A DNA stretch of 24,054 nucleotides from DASYML01 sp036399835 (lineage in GTDB: Bacteria > Acidobacteriota > Blastocatellia > Pyrinomonadales > Pyrinomonadaceae): positions 1-24,054 of the forward strand of contig DASWMI010000165.1 of the NCBI GenBank assembly GCA_036399835.1, given 5' to 3'. The translations under genes were made by a program, and so were the position numbers. The stretch's first letter is position 1. Every line of letters begins with the position of its first letter. This document shows positions 15,461 through 22,581 of this stretch, one piece after another. The notes below the pieces were generated by a model, which saw only the letters and a program-made list of their open reading frames with translations, did not search any database and was not told where the DNA came from.

Positions 15461-15475
15461 ACATTGGACCAATGT
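15461..15475. promoter_or_regulatory. 15-bp palindrome in the divergent region, candidate operator
   Basis: ACATTGG-A-CCAATGT has perfect 7-bp arms around a single central base. It lies 21 nt upstream of the -35 box of the rightward promoter. Its placement between two divergent signalling operons suits a dimeric regulator; which one is unknown. Confidence 0.42.
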
Positions 15476-15496
15476 TTGTGTTAGTCCCTCCCCGCC

Positions 15497-15525
15497 TTTA
15501 CAAGATTCTCTTGCGGTAGTATATT
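15497..15525 (+). promoter_or_regulatory. Sigma-70-type promoter for the hybrid-kinase operon
   Basis: TTTACA (15497-15502) and TATATT (15520-15525) are separated by 17 nt. The transcript would start near 15532 and have a leader of about 210 nt before the kinase gene, which includes a short upstream ORF. Confidence 0.55.
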
Positions 15526-15694
15526 TCTCGAACCTCAGTCGAGGCTGTTTTGCCTTTGTACGGAGATTGGAGCAATCGCTCTGTAATCCTCTGCGAACCT
15601 CTCTTATTTCTCACAACGCGGCTGAATTTAAGAGATTCAAGTTGCTGATGGAACAGGCCAGTCATCTGAAGGCTGTCTCTCGTCTGCCATCTGC

Positions 15695-15745
15695 ATGAGC
15701 AACAAAAAAGAAGCCGCCTTATCTACTCTCAAATACTCGGAATGA
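15695..15745 (+). CDS. Short upstream ORF overlapping the hybrid-kinase start
   Basis: The ATG at 15695 begins a 16-codon frame (MSNKKEAALSTLKYSE) whose TGA overlaps the ATG of the hybrid kinase as ATGA. The kinase gene itself has almost no ribosome site, so translation could be coupled through this leader. However, GAAGG upstream of the ORF is about 22 nt away, which is far. It is a plausible regulatory leader only. Confidence 0.3.
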   Translation: MSNKKEAALSTLKYSE

Positions 15746-17685
15746 AACACCTCGCGCAAAATACTATCCTCATCGTCAATCACACGTCTGACCAACTGGA
15801 TTTCATGCGCCAGCCTTTGCAGCAGGCCGGATATGCCGTCTTCACGGCGGATAATGGCCGTCAAGGTTTAAAGGCCGCTCTCAGCGAACGCCCGGAACTG
15901 GTCATCAGCGGTCTCGTCCTGCCAGGTGTCAACGGAATAGAGTTGTGCCGCTTGATTCGCACATCGCCGGACCTGTGCGCGATGCCTATCCTGCTGGTTG
16001 GTGACGAGCGCCAGAACGACGCTAATGTGGTCGAGGGTCTGAGAGCCGGAGCCGACGATTATCTGAGAGTGCCCTGTGAGGCGATGCGCCTGATTGTCAA
16101 AGTGGCTCGGCTCGTTGAGCGAAAGCGGATGGAACAGTTGAACAGGGCTTCCGAGGAGCGATACAGGCAGATATTTGATGGCAACCCGCTTCCGATGTGG
16201 GTCTATGACCTTGAGACCTTGCACGTTCTCGCCGTGAACGAGGCAGCGCTTCATTATTACAGCTACTCCGAGGACGAGTTTCTACGCCTGACCATCAGGG
16301 AGCTTTGCCCGACGGAAGATGTCAGTGGTCTCCTCGCCTACATATCGAAAACAGAAGCGGAACCCGGTACCGAAAAGCAGACCTGGAATCATTGCAAGAG
16401 AGATGGAACGATGAGCGACGTGGAGTTCGTCTCAAGCTCTCTCACATGGAACTGCCGCCCGGCAAGGCTCGTCATGTTGAAGGACATGACAGAGCACAAG
16501 CTGTTAGAGAAGACGCTCAGAGAGCGAGAGGAGCAGCTCCGGCGAGCTTCAAAGATGGAATCCATCGGACGCCTTGCGGGAGGCATCGCGCACGACTTCA
16601 ATAATCTGCTGACGGCTATCACAGGTTATAGCGATTTATCTCTCAGGCATCTGGGCGCGGGCGACCCTTTGTACCACAATATTCAAGAGATTAAGAAAGC
16701 TGGCGAGCGTGCCAGCGGCTTGACGCGCCAGCTCCTGGCCTTTGGCCGCAAACTGGGGCTGGAGCCTAAGGTCCTGGACCTCAATGCCATCCTCTCGGAG
16801 ATGAAAAGAATGTTGTCGCGCCTGATTGACGAGAATATTGATTTGCAGACCAGGGTTGAGCCTGAGCTTTGGCGAGTGAAAGCAGACCAGGGGCAGATTG
16901 AGCAGCTCATTATGAATCTGTCTATCAATGCCAAAGATGCCATGCCGCTCGGAGGCAAGCTCGTCATAGAGACTGCGAATGTCCAGATGGAAGAGGCGAT
17001 TGCCAACAGGTATGACTCCGTTCAGTCAGGACCGCACGTCTTGCTGACCGTAAGTGATACGGGCTTCGGCATGGACGGGGAGACGCAGAAGCAGATTTTT
17101 GAGCCCTTCTTTACCACCAAGAAGGAAGGAAAGGGGACGGGCCTGGGGCTTTCCATCGTTTACAGCATCGTCAAGCAGAGCAACGGCTATATCTCTGTCG
17201 AGAGCATAGAGGGACGAGGGACGACCTTCAAGGTTTACTTGCCGCGGGTCGAAGAGAAGTTCGCGCAACTCTCTTTACCCTGTCAGAGGCCGGGCGAGCT
17301 GCCGCGAGGGACGGAGACGATACTGGTTGTGGAAGATGAAGAACTGGTGCGAGAGACAACCCGCGTCATCCTCGAAACGAGCGGCTACACGGTGCTTCAG
17401 GCGCGCGACTTCGATGAAGCAGTCACGCTCTGCAACCAGTACGAGAGGCCGATAGACTTGCTGGTCACGGATGTCGTGATGCCGGAGATGAGCGGGCCAC
17501 AAATAGCTCGCAGCCTCTCTTTACTGCGCCCGGAGTTGCGTGTGCTCTACATGTCCGGCTATACGAGGAGGGCAATTAATCTCCATTACAGACTGGAACA
17601 GGACTGCCAATTTTTAGAGAAGCCTTTTACACCTGACGCCCTGGGTCGCAAGGTGCGCGAAGCGCTCGCCGCTGCACCGTCATGA
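15742..17685 (+). CDS. Hybrid histidine kinase: pseudo-receiver, PAS, kinase, receiver
   Basis: The 647 residues have four parts. Residues 8-125 fold like a receiver, but the acidic pair is replaced (ILIVNHTSD), the phosphoacceptor position is G57 (LVISGLVLPG) and the late Lys is gone (YLRVPCE). This receiver should therefore not be phosphorylated. A PAS domain follows (about 140-255). HisKA carries H284 in LAGGIAHDFNNLLTAI, and HATPase_c has SDTGFGMD and GKGTGLGLSI. The C-terminal receiver (about 528-645) is intact, with the VVEDEE acidic pocket, D577 in LLVTDVVMPEMSG, a Ser-Gly in place of Thr, and Lys in LEKPF. This C-terminal receiver is the usual hybrid-kinase relay. No membrane helices are present. 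The gene heads a three-gene plus-strand unit. Confidence 0.93.
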   Translation: MKHLAQNTILIVNHTSDQLDFMRQPLQQAGYAVFTADNGRQGLKAALSERPELVISGLVLPGVNGIELCRLIRTSPDLCAMPILLVGDERQNDANVVEGLRAGADDYLRVPCEAMRLIVKVARLVERKRMEQLNRASEERYRQIFDGNPLPMWVYDLETLHVLAVNEAALHYYSYSEDEFLRLTIRELCPTEDVSGLLAYISKTEAEPGTEKQTWNHCKRDGTMSDVEFVSSSLTWNCRPARLVMLKDMTEHKLLEKTLREREEQLRRASKMESIGRLAGGIAHDFNNLLTAITGYSDLSLRHLGAGDPLYHNIQEIKKAGERASGLTRQLLAFGRKLGLEPKVLDLNAILSEMKRMLSRLIDENIDLQTRVEPELWRVKADQGQIEQLIMNLSINAKDAMPLGGKLVIETANVQMEEAIANRYDSVQSGPHVLLTVSDTGFGMDGETQKQIFEPFFTTKKEGKGTGLGLSIVYSIVKQSNGYISVESIEGRGTTFKVYLPRVEEKFAQLSLPCQRPGELPRGTETILVVEDEELVRETTRVILETSGYTVLQARDFDEAVTLCNQYERPIDLLVTDVVMPEMSGPQIARSLSLLRPELRVLYMSGYTRRAINLHYRLEQDCQFLEKPFTPDALGRKVREALAAAPS

Positions 17686-17803
17686 GTGATGAGGCTGGGC
17701 CTCGCGCGGCAAGGGTAAGTCACACAGGCGCATCGAGACTAGAAAATAAGGAGAGCCGTCAGCAGCGGACCACCTAAAGGCCAGAGAAGAGGAGTTAACA
17801 GAG

Positions 17804-18982
17804 ATGAGCAACGAAGCAACAAAGATTTCCAAAGAGATGCTGCTCGGGTCGAGCGCAAAAGTTTATAAGTATTTAGTGCTGCTGCTGGCGGCGGCGCTTC
17901 CCACGGGCGCGATCTTCTATCTGCTGATGTTCGGCAACCCGCAACTGAAAGCGCATGCGCTTGGCTTTCATGAAATCGCGATTAGCTTTGCCACTCTCAC
18001 GTCAGCCTTCATTGCGTGGATAGCCTATCAGAACTACAAAACCAGCGGAGAGCACTACCTGCGTTTCGTTTCGCTGGCCTTTCTAAGCTTCGTCCTGATA
18101 TATGCGCCGCACGGCATTCTGACCCCGATGGCCGATCACCATCTGACGCTCTTCTTGGTCTTTGGTCCAGTCTCCAGGCTGATGATGGCGATCTACCTGT
18201 TCGTTGGTCTGCTGCGTTTCAAGCATGCGCCGGACGACGTGAGCGTAAGACGGGAGAGGCGGCGTTGGTTGCCGCATGTGCTGCTTTTCATCGCCTGCGG
18301 AGTGCTGGTCTCTCTCATCGGCTCGCTGGTCGGCTTTGAGATTATTCACGTGAGAACCATTGAGGCGCTCTCGCTGGTGGTCTTTATCGCGTCTCTGCTG
18401 GTGATGCTCTACCAGGGTATTCGCAGACTGTTGATGTGGTATCACATGTTTGCCTTGCTCCTCTTCATTCAAGCGTCGGCTGCATTTCTCTTGGGCAAAC
18501 CCTGGAATCATATGTGGTGGCTCGCGCATGGAGTCTCCGCAACAGGGTTCTTCATTCTGGGATATGCAGTCGTCCGCGCTCACCAGACCACACATTCCTT
18601 TAACACCATCTACACCGAAGTAGAGCTTTACGAAACTCTGAAATCGCGGACCGAGGACTTGAAAACTGTCAACAGGCGATTGGAAGAATACAGCGAGCAA
18701 CTGGTCCGGGCGCTCGACGAGCGCAATCAGGAGGCGAAGGAGAAGGAGAGACTGATTCATGAGCTAGAAGAGGCGCTTGCCAAGGTGAGAATCTTGAGCG
18801 GCCTGCTCCCGATCTGTTCCTCCTGCAAGAATATTCGCGACGACAAAGGCTACTGGAACCAGATGGAGACATATATCAGCGAGCATTCCGATGCGGAGTT
18901 CAGTCACGGGCTTTGTCCATCCTGTGCCAAAGTGCTCTATCCGGAAGTCTATGCCTCTCTATATCAACAACCGGACCACTGA
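17804..18982 (+). CDS. Eight-helix membrane protein with coiled coil and CxxC/CxxC output module
   Basis: The 392-residue protein begins with about eight predicted membrane helices (roughly 18-270), including YLVLLLAAALPTGAIFYLL and LSLVVFIASLLVMLY. A coiled coil (about 275-330, rich in Glu/Lys/Arg) follows. The tail starts LSGLLPICSSCKNIRDD and carries cysteine pairs C338/C341 and C371/C374, with GYWNQMETYI between them. That tail is a recurrent C-terminal module on receivers and PAS proteins in Acidobacteria and Deltaproteobacteria, and the four cysteines look like a zinc site. There is no kinase or cyclase domain. A strong ribosome site (AGGAG, 9 nt) supports the start. It lies 118 nt after the hybrid kinase, so it may act as its membrane sensor or scaffold. 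That role is inferred. Confidence 0.85.
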   Translation: MSNEATKISKEMLLGSSAKVYKYLVLLLAAALPTGAIFYLLMFGNPQLKAHALGFHEIAISFATLTSAFIAWIAYQNYKTSGEHYLRFVSLAFLSFVLIYAPHGILTPMADHHLTLFLVFGPVSRLMMAIYLFVGLLRFKHAPDDVSVRRERRRWLPHVLLFIACGVLVSLIGSLVGFEIIHVRTIEALSLVVFIASLLVMLYQGIRRLLMWYHMFALLLFIQASAAFLLGKPWNHMWWLAHGVSATGFFILGYAVVRAHQTTHSFNTIYTEVELYETLKSRTEDLKTVNRRLEEYSEQLVRALDERNQEAKEKERLIHELEEALAKVRILSGLLPICSSCKNIRDDKGYWNQMETYISEHSDAEFSHGLCPSCAKVLYPEVYASLYQQPDH

Positions 18983-19090
18983 GCGAGACAACCCCCCTCG
19001 GCCCTTGATTCCAGGTCCGGAAACGGGAGCACGGCTGCCGTGTGTGGCCTTTAAATCCATCCGGAGCGCGTCCACTTAATCGGCGAAAAT

Positions 19091-19417
19091 ATGAGAGCAC
19101 TGGTGATAGACGATGAACCGCAGGTACGCCGTTTTGTGTTGGATGTCTTGCGGGAGGATGGTTGGAACATTGTTGAAGCTGACACTGCCGAGCGTGCTTT
19201 TGAACTCTTGCGCGAGGCTCCCTCTAGAGGAGCGTTAGCCAGCGAGAGCGCCGCGCGCTCTCATGAGCCAGAAGAGTGGTCTTCGCTGGCAGAGGTGGAG
19301 GGCCGTTATGTTGCTCGCGTGCTGGTCCACACGGATGGCAATAAACAGGCCGCGTCCAGGCTCTTAGGCGTTGACCGCAAAACGCTCGAACGCATGATTA
19401 AACGGCATCACATCTAA
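19091..19417 (+). CDS. Half-receiver joined to Fis-type HTH (internally deleted NtrC-like regulator)
   Basis: In this 108-residue protein, residues 1-48 are the first half of a receiver (MRALVIDDEPQVRRFVLDVL, acidic pair D7/D8, then ADTAERAFELLREAP). The sequence breaks just before the place where the phosphoacceptor Asp would be. After a linker (49-64), residues 65-108 are a Fis-type helix-turn-helix (EVEGRYVARVLVHTDGNKQA, then LLGVDRKTLERMIKR), the DNA-binding end of NtrC-family activators. The second half of the receiver and any AAA+ domain are missing, yet the frame is open. It may be a fixed deletion product that still binds DNA, or a recently broken gene. The ribosome site is weak. It follows the membrane protein by 108 nt on the same strand. 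Confidence 0.78.
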   Translation: MRALVIDDEPQVRRFVLDVLREDGWNIVEADTAERAFELLREAPSRGALASESAARSHEPEEWSSLAEVEGRYVARVLVHTDGNKQAASRLLGVDRKTLERMIKRHHI

Positions 19418-19434
19418 TTACGCTAATCAATCCG

Positions 19435-21348
19435 TCAAAAAGTAAAGATTGTCGCAAATTCGGACCTCACGTTGTGCGTCTCGCGCGAAGGAATGCCTCG
19501 GAACAGTGGTAAGCCGCCCGCATTAAAGAGCGAGCTATTGGCCGCCCGCGTGCGGAACAGAGATTGTTCATAGGCGAACGTGACGAACGAGTTAAGCTTA
19601 TAAAGCAGGTTGCCCATAAAGACATCGCTCTTGCCGCGTCCGCCGAAACGCCTCGCATCGCGCGCCGTCGCCTGGTCATAGCCGTAATGCAGATGGCCGC
19701 TCCAACCGGCATTGCGTCCCTTCGGATTCGCTCCGAAAATACGCGAGAACGGGAAACCGAACTCGATAAAGCCACCCTGTCCGCGAACGGGGCGTTGCGG
19801 GGCAACTGTGGGCACTGCGTTGAGCAAGCCGAAGACGACTGTTGAGGAGCCGTCTATGGAAGAGGCGGTCGCCGTGCCAGTCAATCCGGCAGTGTCATTG
19901 AATACCGAAAAGAGCTGGCCGCCGAAATAAAAACGCAGGTCTGCGCCATTGTAATACTTGCCAGTAACGGTCACCAGACGCGTTGGCAGTTGCCATTCAA
20001 CGGTATAGCCGTACTGATTACTGTCCACCTCCACGCCGTTCGGGAAAGCCGCCCTGAAGGAAGCCGGAACGTCCGCCGCACGCACTATGGCTTTGCGACG
20101 GCCCTGCATGAAGCTCAAGATAAACTGAGCGGCAGCCACGCCCGGAGCCCTGTCTAGTTGAAACTGTGTGACGAAGCGGCCCTGTATGTTGGGTCGCTCA
20201 GAGTCTGCTCCCTGTCGCTCGCCGAAGCCAAGCTGGTCGCTGACGTTGGCGGGCGTGTTGCCTGTGGCCGGAAGGACGAGCGCGAATTCGGGTTGAAACT
20301 TCAGAGCGCGCTGGCCGCCCGCATTGTAATTCAAGCCTGAGCGAATTTGTGGCAGGCGCTCATACGGATTACCGAAACCGACGTGCAGCGTCGTAGTCTC
20401 AATCGTATTCGGCAGAGTCGAGGAAGCAAAGGGCGTCCAATCCTGGCCGAAGAGCACAAAGCCGGTCGTCCTCTCGCCGAGGGCGCGGTCAATGCGTGCC
20501 CAGGCCAGGCGTATGGAAGGCTGGCTGGAACGAATAGAGGGGATGCTGCGATTGTTGACGCGTGTAAAATCGCCTTCAAAATCAAATTCGAGGCGGCCCG
20601 TGATGACCATTTTCGGGGCTGGGTCAAGCCACTCGAAATTCGCGCCTATGCGAAAGGCGCGGGCCTTAATATGAAACTCCGGCGAGTTGTTAGGTCCAGT
20701 GTCTCCGAGAAACAGAGGCAAAGGAAAATCGTTGCCTCCGGGCGATGAGGAATCGTGGACTAGGCTGGCCTTGAATAGACCGTAGAGCTTGAGCCGAGCG
20801 CCGCTGCCGAGCTTGATGTCAGGAATCAATCCTTCGCGTCTCGGAGAATCAATAGGCAGCACGCGCAACGGTGCGACCGCTGCGATAAAGGCAGGGGTTG
20901 TTGATTGAGGAGGGCTCGCGGCGGCGATGCCTTCGGACTTCGCGCCTTCCGGCTTGAGGGTCTGCGAACTCAGTGCCGGTGGGACTGTCTTCAGTTCGGC
21001 TGAAGCTGGCAACAGACCGGCAGATGCTGTTGGCGTAGCCACTCGAATCGCCTCAAACTCTGATTGGGTAATTAAGCCTTTATTGCGCAGCAGCAAGGCC
21101 AGCCTATCGCGTTGCTCTAAAGGCGTTCCCCCGATGCCGACGGCCTTACCCTCTTCGACGCTCAGCACACCCTTGCTGACCAGCACGCGAATCAGCGGGT
21201 CCGTGATGCTGGAATCCGCTTCGCCGGCCGACGTTTCTACAGTCGCGCCCGAAGATATGTCCGAGCGTATCGCCTGCGCCTGTGCGGAAAGGATAAACGC
21301 GGACGGCAGAATCAAGGTGAAGAGGAAACAGCGAAATGCTCTACTCAT
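19435..21348 (-). CDS. Outer-membrane porin-like beta-barrel protein
   Basis: The 637-residue exported protein starts at the ATG at 21348, where a signal peptide begins (MSRAFRCFLFTLILPSAF, cut after about AQAQA). The frame is open for 75 more codons upstream, but these are not signal-peptide-like and overlap the promoter. After the signal comes a duplicated helical motif (52-70, LIRVLVSKGVLSVEEGKAV; 83-101, LALLLRNKGLITQSEFEAI), then a Pro/Ala-rich linker, then from about 165 a long beta-strand-rich region with alternating polar and apolar residues and many aromatics. It ends SEFATIFTF, and the terminal Phe is the usual signal for outer-membrane barrel assembly. The length and layout resemble DcaP-type and related large porins with periplasmic coiled coils. 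The substrate is unknown. Confidence 0.82.
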   Translation of the reverse strand: MSRAFRCFLFTLILPSAFILSAQAQAIRSDISSGATVETSAGEADSSITDPLIRVLVSKGVLSVEEGKAVGIGGTPLEQRDRLALLLRNKGLITQSEFEAIRVATPTASAGLLPASAELKTVPPALSSQTLKPEGAKSEGIAAASPPQSTTPAFIAAVAPLRVLPIDSPRREGLIPDIKLGSGARLKLYGLFKASLVHDSSSPGGNDFPLPLFLGDTGPNNSPEFHIKARAFRIGANFEWLDPAPKMVITGRLEFDFEGDFTRVNNRSIPSIRSSQPSIRLAWARIDRALGERTTGFVLFGQDWTPFASSTLPNTIETTTLHVGFGNPYERLPQIRSGLNYNAGGQRALKFQPEFALVLPATGNTPANVSDQLGFGERQGADSERPNIQGRFVTQFQLDRAPGVAAAQFILSFMQGRRKAIVRAADVPASFRAAFPNGVEVDSNQYGYTVEWQLPTRLVTVTGKYYNGADLRFYFGGQLFSVFNDTAGLTGTATASSIDGSSTVVFGLLNAVPTVAPQRPVRGQGGFIEFGFPFSRIFGANPKGRNAGWSGHLHYGYDQATARDARRFGGRGKSDVFMGNLLYKLNSFVTFAYEQSLFRTRAANSSLFNAGGLPLFRGIPSRETHNVRSEFATIFTF

Positions 21349-21391
21349 AGGAGATGGTTTCCTTTCTGGAAAAGAGACAGTGAGCGACGAA

Positions 21392-21419
21392 TTTATAAAG
21401 AAATTAGTGCTAATGTAAA
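21392..21419 (-). promoter_or_regulatory. Sigma-70-type promoter of the porin gene
   Basis: On the minus strand TTTACA (21419-21414) and TATAAA (21397-21392) are separated by 16 nt. The predicted start lies about 37 nt upstream of the porin ATG. This fits the start chosen at 21348 and argues against a longer N-terminus. Confidence 0.55.
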
Positions 21420-21748
21420 ACTTAGGGCTGGATGAAGAGGTGCGGACGTGAGGGCTTCCCAATGAGTTGAGCGTCTCATTCGGAGGGTCCTTCCGGCAAC
21501 ACTCAATTAACTTTAAGGAGCTTGTATGGAACAGCGCACGGATATAGGACTGTTCAAGCAGCGAGCCGCTCACTCTTGAAGTTTTCTACAGGACAATTCG
21601 CCCGACCTTGATTGAACTGCTCGTGACTCGATTAAAATCGTCGCCAGGTAATGGGCCGAGCGAATCTATACAGCAACCCCTTTTGCTATCCTATACAAGC
21701 TCCAACTTTAATTCACTTATTGCTGCTTCGTCAATCTCCTTCTGCTTC
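21420..21748. other. Intergenic stretch between porin promoter and IS110 fragment
   Basis: About 330 nt without a supported gene. On the minus strand, just past the transposase stop and in a different frame, a short open stretch ends KQKEIDEAAISELKLELV followed by a stop near 21696. It could be the last codons of a lost gene or the product of the deletion that truncated the transposase. Nothing else was recognised. Confidence 0.4.
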
Positions 21749-22132
21749 CTACAAATGACTGAGCACGTCGCGGCTCGCCAGTGGTGGGCGATGAATCCGC
21801 GGGAACTCTGCCTTGAGCAGCAGGTCGAGAATCAGTTCTGCGTCGCGCCGGTCATTCTTCTGTCTACGCTTGGCCAGCCTCCTGATCTCTGAAGCATCCC
21901 CAATGAGCACCTGGTGGCCGAGGCCCTCCAGCAGTTCGACGAACCATGTACTGTAGCCGCTGGCTTCTATCCCAACCATCACTTCGCCTGTGAAGCGGGA
22001 GTAGAAGCCCCGGACATCATCTTTCTTGTGGTCTAACACTACTCGGTGGAGAGCCCCGTCGGTCGTGTCACAGTAGCAAATAGTTTGTTGACGCGCGTGA
22101 AAGTCAACGCCACAATAGATCGGCATAGGCAC
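21749..22132 (-). pseudogene. Truncated IS110-family transposase (N-terminal domain only)
   Basis: The 127-residue frame matches the N-terminal RuvC-like (DEDD) domain of IS110 transposases: GVDFHARQQ, then VGIEASGYSTWFVELLEGLG and KRRQKNDRRDAELILDLL. The four acidic residues D10, E56, D94 and D97 are all present with normal spacing. The similarity stops after RIHRPPLASRD, and the frame ends eight codons later. The C-terminal domain with the catalytic serine, about 200 residues, is absent. A very good ribosome site (AAGGAGG) remains upstream. The element is therefore a dead fragment unless a complete copy elsewhere acts on it. IS110 elements lack ordinary inverted-repeat ends, so the element borders cannot be set here. 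Confidence 0.85.
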
Positions 22133-22168
22133 CTCCTTCGCGGTCTCATGTGCAAGATGAGTCTATCG

Positions 22169-22186
22169 CAACTCACAAGTGAGTTG
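22169..22186. repeat. Perfect hairpin upstream of the IS110 fragment
   Basis: CAACTCAC-AA-GTGAGTTG has perfect 8-bp arms, 37 nt upstream of the transposase start. In the IS110 group the 5' non-coding end encodes a structured bridge RNA that guides recombination, so this may be a stem of such an RNA or just an element-end structure. That reading is inferred. Confidence 0.4.
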
Positions 22187-22300
22187 GAGGCGCATGCTTC
22201 ATAACATCAGAGCCGCGAGAACACTGCTTCGCCATCTAATGGCCGGGGTAAGATTCTCAATCCGGCTCAAGCAGCGCCTAACATTTACCAGATATAATGA

Positions 22301-22540
22301 GGTGGAGCGAGCGATGCATTGCTGCCTCCACAGGTGTTGCAGGATATGGCGCAAACGCTCAACGGCGTGCCGCCTGCCAAAGTTACCAATCGCCTGAACG
22401 CCGGACAGCCCAATGGCCGCGCTTTCACTATGAAGCTGAAGAGCAGTATCTTGACCGGCCCCTTCGTTCCTTCAGGCAAGCGTTTGGAAACCCTGAAACC
22501 GAAGGCGCGTAGAGCTAATACACGTGCAGGTAATAAATAG
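22301..22540 (+). pseudogene. Possible gene remnant (C-terminal part of an unknown basic protein)
   Basis: A plus-strand frame is open from the TGA at 22298 to the TAG at 22538. It reads like protein from about 22319 (LLPPQVLQDMAQTLNGVPPA, then KVTNRLNAGQPNGRAF) and ends in a strongly basic tail (KPKARRANTRAGNK). There is no ATG or ribosome site at its beginning, only a TTG, so it looks like the end of a gene whose front is lost, next to the IS110 fragment. I do not recognise the family. Confidence 0.3.
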
Positions 22541-22581
22541 AGGGCGGTAGAACCAGAATGGGCACTGATTTATTCGTGCGC

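Larger units (their letters stand above)
15102..15741. other. Divergent intergenic control region
   Basis: These 640 nt separate the divergent exported-protein operon and hybrid-kinase operon. They contain a possible small ORF near the left end, a perfect 15-bp palindrome at 15461-15475, a good rightward promoter at 15497-15525 and a 16-codon upstream ORF at 15695-15745. I see no RNA gene or conserved protein in the rest. Confidence 0.55.
22133..22581. other. Decayed region between IS110 fragment and recombinase
   Basis: These 449 nt hold the ribosome site and hairpin upstream of the transposase fragment and the possible basic-protein remnant ending at 22540. No intact gene, tRNA or att-like direct repeat was found. 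Confidence 0.4.

Noticed and set aside
18083..18760. 225-codon minus-strand frame
   Set aside because: It is antisense to the membrane protein and rich in Gln, His and Arg, as expected for the complement of hydrophobic codons.
21349..21573. 75-codon N-terminal extension of the porin frame
   Set aside because: A normal signal peptide begins at 21348, and a promoter lies inside the extension.
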